DNA from: Pascua guehoae
Taxonomy: Eukaryota; Basidiomycota; Tremellomycetes; Trichosporonales; Trichosporonaceae
DNA: 64,000 nt
NCBI GenBank assembly: GCA_001600415.1
Contig: BCJX01000012.1
Coordinates: 71,516-135,515, forward strand
Direction: 5' to 3'
Within the stretch, counting starts at the first letter, position 1. The number at the start of each line of letters is the position of its first letter. Below, piece after piece: positions 11,301 to 22,971 of this stretch. Position numbers and translations under genes: made by a program. Under the pieces are notes generated by a model. It saw only the letters and a list, made by a program, of their open reading frames with translations, searched no databases and was not told the origin of the DNA.

Positions 11301-12984
11301 GGTAGGCGAGCTCAACTCCCGCATGGAGGAGACTGTGGCCGACTACGAGGGTAAAGTTGCAGAGGCGAATGGTCGCGTCGAAGCCGTCACTACCGATGCC
11401 GGCACCCTCACGGAGAAGGTTGCGAAGCTTACGGACGAGCTCGCGGTGACTCACCGAGCGCATGACGACTCCATGTCGCGTGTTGCTGAGCTCGAAGAAA
11501 TCCGCCTCGACAAACAGGCTACCATCGACAAGCTGTCGCAGGACGTTACCCGCCTCGAGGCCAGTGTTGCCGAATCTGCTCAGACGAGCGAGACCAACGC
11601 CACTCGCGCGACAGAAGCCGAGGACCAGCTGCAGCGCGCCCGATCCGACATTGACACGCTCCGCGGCGAACTTGCGACGTTACGGAATGAGATCACGTCG
11701 CTCACGGATGCGGAGGCTACACTGCAGTCTGAGTTGGCGGAAGCCAAGGCTTCGGCTGAACGCGAACGCGCGGGAGCTGTCGCTGCATACGAGGCGGCAC
11801 AGTCTGCCCGCAAGGCTGCAGATGGCGAACGACAGGAGGCTGAAGCTGCACGCGCAGCTGCGAAAGAAGCTGAAGAGGCTGCCAAGAATAAGGCGTCGCA
11901 GACAGCCTTCCTGGAAAAGCAAACGAAAGACCTCTCTGCGCGACTTGGAGCCATGCGCGAGCAACTCGAGGCCGCCGAGGAGGCCGCCGCAGAAGCCCAG
12001 GCGACCTTCGCCGATGCCCAGGCGGCCGCCTCCGCCAAGGAGAACGAGGTGGCCTCCCTGAGCGAGAAAGTTCAAGAGCTCCAAACTGAGGTCGACGATA
12101 CCAAAGAAGACCTTGAGCGTAAGTACAGACGTGTGGTCAGAGAACGGAAGTAAACTAACCACACAGGCGCATATGGTGACCTCTCATCTAAGAACTCGGA
12201 GCTGGAGGAGGCCGACGACCGTGCGATCCAATTCAACAAAGAGATTACCCGCTTGCGGCGTCGCGTGGACAAACTTGCGCGGGCCAACAAGGCCCTGGAG
12301 ACCGAGGTCGAGACGGTTAAGAACACGGCGACCAATGTCGAGGCTGCTCGGTCTGAAGGAGCGTCTAAGCCTCGGAGTGCTCCCGCTTCCTCAGAGACGC
12401 ATTCGCATGCCACGACCGCTGCGCCTAGGAAGGACGTCGAGGTTGAGGCTCACACTGCGTCACGGTCGGCGCCACGGGTCTCCTTTGGAACGTCCATCCG
12501 CGTCCGTGAATTTGACAGCGACGCCAACATCTTTGCCGCCGCCCCAGCAGCCCAACCCGCCGCTGCTGCTGGCACACCCCGGCGCGTCACGGTTCCCGCT
12601 GGCACGCCTGTATCCGCTGGCACTCCGTCTGGTACCAAGCGTGCTCGTGACCCCGATGACGACGGCGCGCGTCACTTGCAGGCTCGCGTCCAGCCTGGCC
12701 CTGCCCGAACCTCTGCAAAGCTTCCCAGCCGCTCACCACGGATGCCCCTCGGTCGCACGCCGTTAGGTGCAAAGATTGACCGCGCGGGGCCAGACGCGGA
12801 CAAGGGTGACGGCAAGACGCCGACCAACAAGCACACGTTATTATCGTCACACGGGCACTCGGCCACAAAGAGCCAGCCCAGCGGCATGGTCGCGCAGCGG
12901 TTATTACAGGAGCGGCTAGCCAGGACGCCGACCGCCACGCCTCGAGGGCACGACGCGCGTGGGACGCCGCGCACATCGCGATGA
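8329..12984 (+). CDS. large coiled-coil protein (1437 aa, eight exons)
   Basis: Exons: 8329-8392, 8455-8546, 8604-8663, 8712-8945, 8985-9619, 9668-10458, 10499-12118 and 12167-12984. All introns are GT-AG, 39-62 nt, several with CTAAC branch points, and the frame closes exactly. From about residue 10 to 1220 the protein is almost continuous heptad-like coiled coil, dominated by Ala, Glu, Leu, Lys and Arg. A breaker occurs near the 5-6 exon junction and a Pro/Thr-rich linker near residues 440-480 (ATSSTHSAPPT-like). The last about 200 residues are disordered and basic, with phosphorylatable TP/SP motifs (GTPRRVTVPAGTP) and a possible nuclear localisation signal (TKRARDPDDD). The layout suits a structural scaffold such as a nuclear-pore basket, spindle-pole or motor-like tether, but I cannot assign a family. 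Coiled-coil similarity alone is weak evidence of homology. Confidence 0.85.
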
Positions 12985-13104
12985 CGGCGAAGAGTAGAAG
13001 ATGGATAGTGCGCTACCTATTGTTTCTCGTTTACTCTCATGTATTTGTATGCATACGATGCCCATCCCGCGTGCGCGCGTCCAACTCGTCCTTGTATGAG
13101 TAAT

Positions 13105-15769
13105 CTAGATTTTAAGACGATAGTCGCGGATCGCCCATGCGAGCGCACACGTTGCGGCCATGTATGCAGCAATGACGGCGAGCGCGACGGCGTCGGACGC
13201 GTACATTGTCTGCATGCTGACGTTGATGAGGCCGGTGAGGAGGTTTGCGACGAGAAAGACGACGAGGCCGTTGTTGTTGACGGCGGCGAGGAGCGGGGGG
13301 CACGGCACGGCGGGCGCAACGAGGAGCTCGACCCAGGCGTAGCCTGCGAGGTATGACGTGTTGTACGCGATGGCCCAGAGGACGTAGGGGAGGTTGGCCT
13401 GGGGTTAGTGCGTGGGATGGGGAGAGGGTAACGAGGGCGTTGGACGGGAATGGGAAGGGAAGGCTATCCGGCAATGCCAGGTGGTACGCAAGCTGATCGG
13501 TGACCATCCCTCGCCACGGGATGCCACCAAAGACGCCTGTCGTACACCCATATGAACCACACACACGACACTCACAAAGCGCCTGGACACGGGCAGCCCG
13601 ACCAAACTCGCCGCGCCATACATGCCCCACGCGAGTCCGGCCCACCCCGCAAGTTCGAGGGCAAGCTCAGTCTTGCGCTTGTGTGCGAGCTCGGCGGCGC
13701 GGACGGGGTCGGGGACGACGTCGTCGCCGTGTGCCGAGGGCGTGCGCGTGTGGCGTCCCGAGGCGCGGAGGACCTGCTCGCCGCAGCTGAGGCCGACGAG
13801 GAAGATGGCGAGGTAGCCGGGGAGCGAGGAGAGGCCCTCCTTGTTGGCGCCGAGCAGGCCGGGGCGGGCGGGGGAGAGGAGGAAGGTTTGGAGCGGGGTG
13901 AGGGAGAGGACTAGTTGGTAGACTGGGAGTTAGGCCGGGTCTGGTGGTGGTGGTGGGGGAGGGCTAGTAGCCGAGAATGAGGGGGAGGCATTGGCGTGAC
14001 GATCAGAGGTGCCATGGTAGGTGAATGCGATGTGCCGTGTGGAGAGGGCCCCGGTGATGAGGAAATGGCGCCCAGGAGGACTGCAGGACTGAGCCTGGAC
14101 AAACCCACAGCGAGCAAACGGCTGTGGGCGCCTAACACTACACCACCGCTGCAATCGCACAGCCCCCACCGTCGCGAGACACGTACCAACAGCAAACGTG
14201 ACACCGAGCGTGCTCCACCGGACCACGCGGCGGAGGGGCAAGAGTGCCGTGGCGAGGGCCGGGACGAGGCCAAGCGTGAAGAAAAAGTTCCAGTGGACGC
14301 CGTACTCTGTGACGTGTTCCTGTGGGCTGGTTAGTGGATACTAGTCACCCCCGGCCATTGTGAAGATGCGGTCGGCGGCCGCTCAGCGGTTATGTACTCG
14401 ACGGCCGTGGGTTGCTGCCTGGCACTGAATATGGGCAGGAGCAGGTACAGGATGCCTTGGTCCGACTGTACGTCACTGGGCCGCAACTGCCTAGCGGTTC
14501 GCCAGCTGGCAGCTCGCCAGCACGCCACAGTACCCGTGCTGGCTGTCCCAGTAGTCCCCATGTCCGAGCCCATATCCACCTCGCACACCCACGTCCTCGA
14601 CTCACAGGATACTCTACGCCCTTGACCATCAACAACCGAATAAAGCCCAGTACGAGGACGGGTGCAGCGCGGCGCATCGCCCCCAGGAAGGTCCGGAGCA
14701 TGCGTCCCCTGCGTGCAGCGCCGGGGGAAAAGTTCTTGCCGCTGACGATACCGAGCGAAAAGACAAAGCTGCCGACGCCGACGTCCATGAGGCTGGTGCC
14801 GAAGTCTTCGCATTTGCCGAGGACGCGGGGGAAGACCGAAAAGTCGACGGCGAGGATGCACAGCACGGTCATGAGCATCATGTGGGCGCGGTAGACGGAG
14901 AGAAAGGGGAGGTGGGCGGTGCGGCCTGCCGCGGGTGCGGACGAGGGCGTTGGTGGGGGATAAGTGTCGCTTGCGGTCGAGGGAGCGGTCTTCTCGGTGG
15001 CGGCGTTTGTCGACGCGTCGGCTTGTGGGTTGGCGGCAAAGTCGATGGTCACCTCGGCGTTGGGCGTGAGCGACCTGCGGCGCCGGTCGCGCTCAGGCGT
15101 ATCTGGCGAGAGGAGGGAGGAGACGGACGGCGGCCGCGAGCCCTCGGTCGCGAACGGCGAGATGGGCCCAATGGGCGAGAGTGGCGAGAGCGACACGCCC
15201 GACGCAGTCGCTGTCGCTGAATCTGCTCCCCCCTGCCCCGACGCCGACGCCGACGCCGACTCGCCCGACGCGGCCAGGTCCTCGGCGATAATCTGGCTTG
15301 GCAGCTTGACCGTCACGACCGGCCGGCGCCGGGGTCCCGCGTCCACCACGCGCGGGGCCGGGAGATCGGCGTCCTCGTCATCCGACGACTCGGCGAGCCA
15401 CGCCCCCGTGTCCCTGCGCTTGGGCGCCGGTGGTGCCCGCGCCCGTGGTCGTACCGCGAGCGCCGCGGCGGCAAGGACAACGTTGAATGCCAGTGCCGCA
15501 CGCGTCGTCGACAGCACCGTCACCGCTAGCAGGAGCGGGAGGACGACGACCGCCCAGTCGACCACTGGCCGCGGGCGGGATGTGCTCAGCCGCGCATAGA
15601 GTGCGTATGCTGTCTGCGGCGTTAGAAAATCACTGCAATACCAGGGAATATATGTCTGGAACAGAGTCGGACGCACCAAGGCCGTGATGCTGATCGCGTT
15701 GATGCGGTGGACCGACGACCCGGGGTTGTCGGCATGGAACGCCTCTTTGGCAGACTTGTAGTCGGCCAT
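13105..15769 (-). CDS. GWT1: GPI-anchored wall transfer protein 1 (GlcN-PI inositol acyltransferase)
   Basis: Gwt1/PIG-W acylates the inositol of glucosaminyl-phosphatidylinositol in the ER, an early step of GPI-anchor synthesis needed for wall mannoprotein attachment. Exons on the minus strand: 15769-15677, 15613-14606, 14319-14187, 13922-13576 and 13398-13105, giving 624 residues. Family signatures include the N-terminal [17 protein letters not shown], the block [20 protein letters not shown] followed by [20 protein letters not shown], and [18 protein letters not shown] directly after a splice junction. Many hydrophobic segments fit a polytopic membrane protein. The first intron (63 nt, frame-neutral) was chosen because removal restores the conserved [14 protein letters not shown] and it has a CTAAC branch point. 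Odd points: a disordered Ser/Ala/Pro insert of about 180 residues (about 85-263) and two long introns (286 and 264 nt). Identification is firm; exact splice sites are inferred. Confidence 0.93.
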
Positions 15770-16340
15770 TGGGTATAAACGAGCGTGCGCGCGAGGGTAT
15801 CTGTCGAGATGATTAAAAATAGAAAAGCGATAGCTGCGGAGCTGCGTATTGCGGTACCGTCGCTGTTGCTGTCGGGTCAAAGTATAATGAATGTAGTGGT
15901 CAGTGTGTAGAGGTGTAGGTGTAGAGGTCTAGTCTATGGCAGTTTGCCTTGTGACGCGTTTGCGATTGAAACGGTCACGGCCGCCGCCGCCGTCGCCGCT
16001 GGCTGCCCGTCCATCTCGTCACCGATTGACTTTACTTTTGGAACGTGGCCACGTGGTCCCCTCTTGGCCCATCCACCCCTGACCCCACACTCTTCCCACG
16101 TGGCTACCCCACACTGCCTCACGGCCATAATTCCATAACGCCGGTTGTGTCTGAATTTCAGAAGTTGAGACTTTGATCTTTGGAATGGACCGTTAATCCT
16201 AGGCAGACACCGGCAGTAGTAAACGAGTGCGGCGACAAGCACAACGACACCGACACCGACACCGACACCGATACCGACGACCACACCGAGCTCGAGCCTC
16301 CTCCTCCCCCCCGATATACCGGCATCGAAATACGGACAAC
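15770..16340. promoter_or_regulatory. divergent promoter region between GWT1 and GAR1
   Basis: 571 nt between two start codons on opposite strands. It contains an AT-rich patch with ATTTTTAATC (minus strand) near 15815-15830, and directly upstream of GAR1 a short accgac/accgat hexamer run (about 16243-16280), probably in the 5' UTR. No defined binding site could be assigned. Confidence 0.5.
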
Positions 16341-17780
16341 ATGAGCGGACGCGGTGGATACTCCAGGGGCGGCGGTGACCGTGGCGGACGCGGTGGATTC
16401 CGTGGTGCGTCGGGCGTGCTGGATCGAGTGGGCGAGTTGGGAGACAAGTGGAGAGCGGAAGAGGAGTAGGCCAGGGCGGTGCGGTGACCCTGGTGCGGAG
16501 CGTGGGGGTTGTGGATGCCTGGTGTTGGTAACAGGCTGTTCACGGGCGCGACATGGACGTAGGCATGGGCTTGGTCCAGACGTCAATCCGGTCGGTTGGC
16601 CATCGAGCCACCGACTGGCGCAGGAGGCTGCATGAGGATGTGGACGACAACCATGAGCATAACAGCTGACAGAACAGGTGGACGCGGCGGCGGCCGCGGC
16701 GGATTCTCGAGCTATGGTCCTCCCGACACTGTTCTCGGTGGGTACGACGGGGTCCATCCGTGTATGGGGGTGCAGGTGCTAGAGCCGCGGCCAGAGGTCG
16801 AGTAACCTGGAGAGAGCGGGCTGGAGAGCGGGCTGGGGAGAGTTGCCTGGTGGGGGAGGAGAGCGGAGGGAGGGCAGAGGACGCAACTATATGAGCGGCA
16901 ACTCTGCGCCTGGGCAGTCTGCATCGCCTGCTATCACTGCCTCTTGGTACTCGACTCCTTTCCACACAGCAGCCCTCTCCGGCTCTCGTCCCCTCTCCCC
17001 CTCTCCCCCACTCACACCGCAAACACGACAGCCCGCGCCTAGATCCCCTTACACGCTACACCCACGCCAAGACCAGGCCACTAACCCCCAGAGATCGGCA
17101 ACTTCCAGCACCCGGTCGAGAGCGAGATGCTGTGCGCGCTCTCTGTGCCGTCCAAGATTCCCTACTTTAACGCGCCCATCTACCTCGAGAACAAGACGCA
17201 GATTGGCAAGGTGGACGAGATCCTGGGCCCCATCAACGACGTCTACTTTACCGTCAAGATGGAGCAGGGCATGCTCGCGTCGTCGTTTAAAAAGGACGAC
17301 AAGGTTTACATTGCGGGCGACAAGTTGTTGCCATTGGAGCGCTTCCTCCCCAAGCCCAAGGTGGCCGGTGCTAAGCGTGAGTACGACGCTCGACGCGAGG
17401 CCAAAGGCCTCGCGTCGAGGCGGGTGGAGTGGTCCAGATCCGAGCTAGGATTATTTCTGCTCGAGCTGTGCTGTTTTGGGACTCCTCTGCAGTAGCAACC
17501 CAAACTACGCTGCTCAGCCCAGAATCACCAACCAACGTCTCCCCCCCGCCTGACCACAACTAACATCCCAGCCGAGAAGAAGGCCCGCGGCGGCGCCCGC
17601 GGCGGTGCCCGTGGCGGCCGCGGCTCCTTTGGCGGACGGGGCGGCGCGCGCGGCGGCAGCCGTGGTGGCTTTGGCGCCTCGCGCGGCGGCAGCCGCGGCG
17701 GCTTTGGCGGACGGGGCGGCGGCTCGCGCGGCGGTTCGCGCGGCGGATTCGGCGGCGGCCGCGGACGTGGGGGCTACTAG
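16341..17780 (+). CDS. GAR1: H/ACA ribonucleoprotein subunit Gar1
   Basis: Gar1 is a core protein of H/ACA snoRNPs, which pseudouridylate rRNA and snRNA in the nucleolus together with Cbf5, Nop10 and Nhp2. Exons: 16341-16404, 16678-16737, 17092-17376 and 17572-17780, giving 205 residues. Residues 1-35 form a Gly/Arg-rich (RGG) tail. The Gar1 core at about 36-135 contains [35 protein letters not shown] and [16 protein letters not shown] second RGG domain (140-205) ends in GRGRGGY. Two flanking RGG domains around a small beta-barrel core is the expected Gar1 architecture, and the length matches the family. The introns are 273, 354 and 195 nt, much longer than the 40-60 nt usual in this window. 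Confidence 0.95.
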
Positions 17781-19578
17781 GCTTGATCGCCGTGCCGAAA
17801 CGCACAGGTCGAGTCGGCAGAGTGATCAGGTCGGGAGGAGAAGTAGAACCCCACACTGCCACTGGTCACACTGCAGCTGTGCCTGTAAATAGTGCAGGAC
17901 GGCGGATGTGTGGCTGGGCGGCGCACTTCTGTATGGACAGATGTATTATACCCGTAGACTTTGCGCGGATGGCGGTTAGCGGCTGGGGGACACGAGCGTG
18001 GGGCATGAAGGAGGGACAGGAGAACGGGTCGCCAGTGGGTCGAGCAGGTTGGGCAGGCCGAGCAGGTTGAGCAGGTGGAGCATGTCAGGCAGGACAAGTT
18101 CGACGAGCAGGTCTGAGCCAGCCTTTGACGCTTTGGCGCATGCTCCATCCGTGCTCGTTTTGGGTATGGGTGCAACTGAACGGTGCTTGAGCTGGAGAGT
18201 TGTACGTGCGCGTCCTGAGCTTGGCCAAAAACGAGGACCAAATTGCCAAGTGGTGTTTCCGGACAAGCAGGACGAGCACGAGCAGGACGAGTACGAGGAG
18301 GACGAGCATGAGGACGCGCATGAGCAGGACGAGCACGAGCAGGACGAGCAGGACAACCAGCACAAGGGCTAGCCGGACGAGCTCGACAAGTAGGACCAGC
18401 ACAACCAGCACAACCAGCACAACCAGCACAAGCAGAGGAGGACGAGAGCAGCGACACCGACCACGACACCTCCCTCGGCTCCGAGTCACCACCGAGCACC
18501 GCCAAGATTAAGCTCCACCTTTCGGTGAGACTACCACAGCAGCCCGAGCGCCTCGCAGTCACCTTTACATGTATCGGTACGCGGTACGCAGCGCTGGACG
18601 CGCCCCGCCCCGCGAGCGCACGCACGGCGCACGGCATACAGCGCACGGCTAGCCTATTCACCCAACCGTGCAGCCCGCAGGCCGCACGACCACGCGCGTA
18701 CCCCTGGCTGTCCGTTGCAGTGTCCAGCTTGATGCGAGGCAACGACGGCGAAAACGGGACATGGGCAAGTCAAGGCCCGGCTGGTCCATTTTGCAAGTCG
18801 CCTGTTTGTCCGCTCGAGCTCGAGCTCGCACGTCGACGTCATGTCGGGCGTGTATGGCCTGTAGGCCATGAGCTCGGTCGGCAACGGCGTGAACGTCGTG
18901 AATGAGTCGTCCCGTCGCGCGTCAAGCCGCGCGACAAGTCGGGTCGGTCGGGTTGGGACATTGTCCTGTGCTGTGCTCTGTGCTCCAGTCTTGCCGTCTT
19001 GTCTTGCGCTTCAACTGCCTCTTGCTCGTGCGTGACGCCACATGTGTGCGAGATCGTGCACAGCTTGTTCGATATGCTTCGCACCCAAGCCACACTGCGC
19101 ACTGCAGCCGTCACTTTGTCCAAGCTGCAAAGTTTTGCGTGCTCTGCCTGCCCTGCCTGCTCTGCCTGCTCTGCCTGCCTCTGCTGTGCCTGCTGTGCCG
19201 CTTTGCCGGCTCGCACCGTGCCCGACCCTTGCCTGTCACCCCCCTTGCTGCAAATCTACGAGAAAGATTCATGGCCGTGGTATGGTACAAGTCGCGCGCG
19301 GCGACGGCGTGTCTCCGTCTAGGCCTGCCCTCTCGCGTCCCGCGTCCCGCGTCCTCTCGCGTCCTCTGCCCGCGTCCTTCGGCTCTTGTTGCCTCTAGTG
19401 CGTCCTTCTCCGTCTTCTTCCGTCTTCCGTCCTTCCGTCGTTGCGTCTACGCCTTCTTGTCTCTCACGCTCATTCATCCAAGTCGCACTCCCTCTCCTCA
19501 AAGCCCCACTCCCTCGCCTCAAAGTCCCACTCCTCGGCGGCTCCTTCGCTCAAACTCTTCCCCCCAACTCGGCACGAC
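17781..19578. other. intergenic between GAR1 and the zinc-cluster gene; weak possible exon
   Basis: Both neighbours end here (tail-to-tail). The left part is a 9-nt minisatellite. From about 18310 to 18905 one plus-strand frame stays open without an ATG. Its middle (about 18432-18520) reads like real protein, EEDESSDTDHDTSLGSES then STAKIKLHLS, followed by a plausible GTGAGA donor. I could not connect it to any other exon, so I do not call a gene. The right part (19100-19560) is pyrimidine-rich with ctgcctgc runs. Confidence 0.4.
18035..18432. repeat. degenerate 9-nt minisatellite (gagcaggac / caaccagca)
   Basis: Many degenerate copies of a 9-nt unit: gagcaggtt at about 18040-18110, gacgagcac or gagcaggac at about 18265-18355, then four exact cacaaccag at about 18392-18430. 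The period keeps all frames open on both strands, which explains the 321-codon minus-strand frame across it. Confidence 0.75.
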
Positions 19579-22500
19579 CTAAATATTAAACGGTACACTC
19601 GGATCCGCCTGCCAGTCAAAGCTCTCGCCCGCAATCTGTGCCCAGATTTCGGCTAACTCGCTGGGGGCAGGTGCGGGGCTCGGTGCAGGTGGCCCGAGGC
19701 CGTGAGTGAACCACGCTGTAGACGTCGCGGTCGCCGAGTTTGAGCCCGACGCCGTTCCCGAGGGCCCACCCGACGGTCCGCCCGCACCACCGGGGGTGTT
19801 CTGTCCCGGTCCATGGGGTGACGGGAGCCCAGGAATGGCCGTCTCGGACGACGCACTGCTTGCGCTGCCGAGCATGCGGAAGTGGGGTGCGGTGGGCGAG
19901 ACGGTGCCCTGTCCTGTCGCCGTCGTGCCTGCCCCGGCGCCGGCGGCATTGGCACCGCCCTTGGGACCCATGAGCGGTGTCGTGTTGGCGCCCGAGCCAA
20001 GAGGCGATGCACCGGGCGCGCCCGGCGTGGGCGTGTTCTGGACCATTGCCTGTGCCCAGGCGTCGCTCGTGAATGCGTTGAGCATCGCGAGGCCGTCAAA
20101 GGTCATGTCACCAAAGTCGAACGGGATCGCACCCGCGCCGACACCGGCAATGTCGAGTGCGTGCGGGGGCAGGCCGTGGCTCGGGACCTGCTGGTGCGAG
20201 GGGGATAAGGATGGGGCATGGGACGGCGATGTTTGGGGCATGCCGAATGTCGGCCGCGAACGTGTGTCCGACGTTTCGAATTTGGCGTGCTGCACCTCGC
20301 CGCCAGATGCCGCAGAGGGGCCGCCGCCCGTCCACGATCCGGGCACAGTGTCTGGCACCGCCGCGCTCTGCTTGATGGCTGCCTGGCGCTTGCCGCTGCC
20401 GTTGGTGAGCGCGCCAGTCTCGTTGGACGGCGACTTGCGCTTGCGAGTCCGGGATGGCATCGAGATGGCTGCAGCGCGGACCTCTTTGGCGCGCGTCTCG
20501 ACATCGTTGAGCAGCTCGCCGAGCTTGCGGCACCCGGGCCATACGGGCTCGAGGGCACGAAGCGCAGCACGGCACGAGTCAATGTGCGCGCCCACGGCGT
20601 CAATGACAATCTGTTCGCGCGCACGCGTCTCGCACAGCAGCAGGATGACCGCAGACGACCACAGGTACTGGCAAAATACAGCGAGGTGGTGCGAAACGGG
20701 CACCAGGACGCGCGACTGCGCAGCCACGTGGATGACGGACCGCGCGGCGTCGACACAATGTGCGAGGGACTGCGACGACGGCGGCGCCTTGGGGCGGGGG
20801 TAGTCTGGGTTGGACGGGAGCAAGTTGCGGTGAAGCGTAATGAGAACAGCAAAGTACGAGTTGCTCAACACCGCAGACATGAGCGACACGTTGCGCGACG
20901 ACGACGCATCCTTGTACTTTTGAGGCTACCGCGTTAGCATGGGCAGCGAACGGTTTTAAAAGAGGGACGCACCACTTCGTGCGCAAGCCAGTCACGCAAG
21001 AGCCGGTCGAGCTTGTCAATGTTGCGCTGCTGGCTCTCTGCCCACGACTGGTCGGTGACGGAGCGCCCATATGACGGGCGGTACAGGAGCTGGGCGACAC
21101 GACCGGCAATCTTGCACAGCTTGGTGAGAGCCACAAAGCCCGACATGGTGCAGTCGACTGGCTCGTCGGGAAGTGTGCCGACGTCTTCGGTAATCTTGTC
21201 GCCCTGAGCTGCGACCGTCTCGTCGTCGACGACGACGGGATACGCGACATCAATATCCTGGTCCTCTACGCAGAGCGGGCGTCCTAGGGTGATGGACACG
21301 AGGCTGCAGGTGGTCAGTACCAGGCGTGGTGGTCAGACACCTGCCAACTCACCGCTCAAGGCCGTAAATCGCCCACCAACAACGCGCACCGAGCTGCTTG
21401 ACCTTGAACGAGACTTTGAAGCCGTGGGCCGCACGCTGCCGTCAGCGCTGTAGCACCGGTCAGAGCAGCCTTGCAAACTCACGTGGAGCCCAATGTCCTG
21501 GGCAATACGCAGCGCCTGGCTCGCCAGGAGCCAGCTCATGGGCATCGAGTTGATACTGGCCTGGAATGCAGACATGAGTGTGAGGCACTGGACCTGGTGA
21601 ATGTCGATTTCGCGGATACTCGAAAAGTGGAGCACCTGGGCGCGTTCACACCAGATGACGCCCGCCTCGGCCTCGCCGGGAAGCACATGCTTGCGCTCGT
21701 CCTTTGCGTCGGGCGGCTGCTGCTGCTGCTTTGTGCGCTCGCGTTCCCACGCGGCCGAGGTGATGAGCACGCGCTCGCCGAGCGCGAAAACGGCAAAGAC
21801 GATTGACATGAACTGCAAGAGGTGTCAGTATGCCACAATTGGCTATTTGGGCAGCAGGTGTTTGACACGTGCAGCACATGCTGCGTCGACTCACACCTGC
21901 ACCGACACCGGTCATGTCGCCCGTGTCGACACGGTCGAGGAGGGCGTGGAAGCGGCGACGGAAGTCGGGCTCGAGGAGGACGGGGAGGACGGGGTGAACT
22001 TCGGCAAAGAATGCGTTGACCATGTTTTCCGCCTCGGCGCGGGGCGGGAATGTGACCTCTTCGACACCGGGGAGGGCGTTCATGACGCCCGCACCGGCGA
22101 CGGGCCCAAAGTATGGGTGTGCGCTTGGGCCCGGCGAGACCTCGCGGGACGGCGCGGCATTGTCCATGGGGATATAGGGAACGCGCGAGGTGCGGCTGCC
22201 GGCCCTGCCCTCGCCAAACGAGTCGAGGAGCGAGAGCGTGTTGCTCGCCCCGATCCAGCGGTAGTGCCCGCGGTCGTCGGTGAGGAAGCGGCGTGACTCT
22301 TCGTCGTCGTCGTCGGGCGAGCGCGACGAGTCGCTCATGTCATCCCGGTCCCGGTCGCCGGTGCCGTCTTGCAGGTCGCGCATCTGCGTCTGGTAATCGC
22401 GCAGGTCGCGGAGCTGGTCGCGGTCGTCACTATCAGGGTCGCCCTTGATGACGGCTGGGGGCGCGCCGGCGCCGCCGCCGCCCGACGCCGCGAGTTCGCC

Positions 22501-22971
22501 GAGCTTGCCGCCCTCAAACGCCGCAAGCAGAGGTAGGAGGCGCTGCTGCATCGACTCGAGGGCCTGCACGCGCCCCGACAGGTCCTGGACGTACGCGCGC
22601 GAGTAGGCCGCGCGGTCCCGCGTCGGCTGGTACTCGCACTCGGCGCCGCTGAGCGTGCACTGCTGGCAGGGACCGGACCCCGGTCCGCCGGCGGCGCCAC
22701 CGGGCCCCGGTAGGCACTTTACTTTTTTCTGCCGACACGCGCGACACGCAGCAAACGCGCGCACCTTTGAGAGGTCGCTTGGTGGGCGCGCCGCAGCGCC
22801 GCCAGACGCCGAGCCAGACGCTCCAGAGCCACCGCTGACAGCGACAGACGGTGTGCGGGGTCGCTTCTTGGCTCCGCGCGAGGGGCCCGAGACCGAAGCA
22901 GGAAGCGACGGCGCAGCCATAGTGCCTGGCGCGGGACTCGGGGTCGGATGCGCAAAACGAGCCGTGTCCAT
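19579..22971 (-). CDS. Zn2Cys6 fungal-specific transcription factor (1055 aa)
   Basis: Exons on the minus strand: 22971-21895, 21812-21483, 21435-21353, 21303-20973 and 20925-19579. Introns are 46-82 nt and the frame closes. The zinc cluster lies at residues 76-112 with the pattern C-x2-C-x6-C-x15-C-x2-C-x6-C (CRACRQKKVKC, then CQQCTLSGAEC). A short heptad region follows (LSGRVQALESMQQRLLPLL), a typical dimerisation linker. The middle domain (about 310-640) shows fungal-specific transcription factor features such as ENMVNAFFAEVHPVLPVL, MSWLLASQALRIAQDIGLH and LVSITLGRPLCVEDQDIDV. The last about 300 residues are disordered, Gly/Pro/Ala/Ser-rich and likely activating. It should bind CGG-type half sites as a nuclear dimer. 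Target genes cannot be told from sequence. The 15-residue Gly/Pro loop inside the zinc cluster is unusually long. Confidence 0.9.

Noticed and set aside
17777..18742. 321-codon minus-strand frame rich in Cys, Ala, Arg and Pro
   Set aside because: Created by the 9-nt minisatellite, which keeps all frames open; composition is repeat-driven and there is no recognisable domain.
19706..20803. 365-codon plus-strand frame opposite the zinc-cluster gene
   Set aside because: Antisense of the last exon of the transcription factor, whose frame is supported by four splice junctions and a conserved domain.
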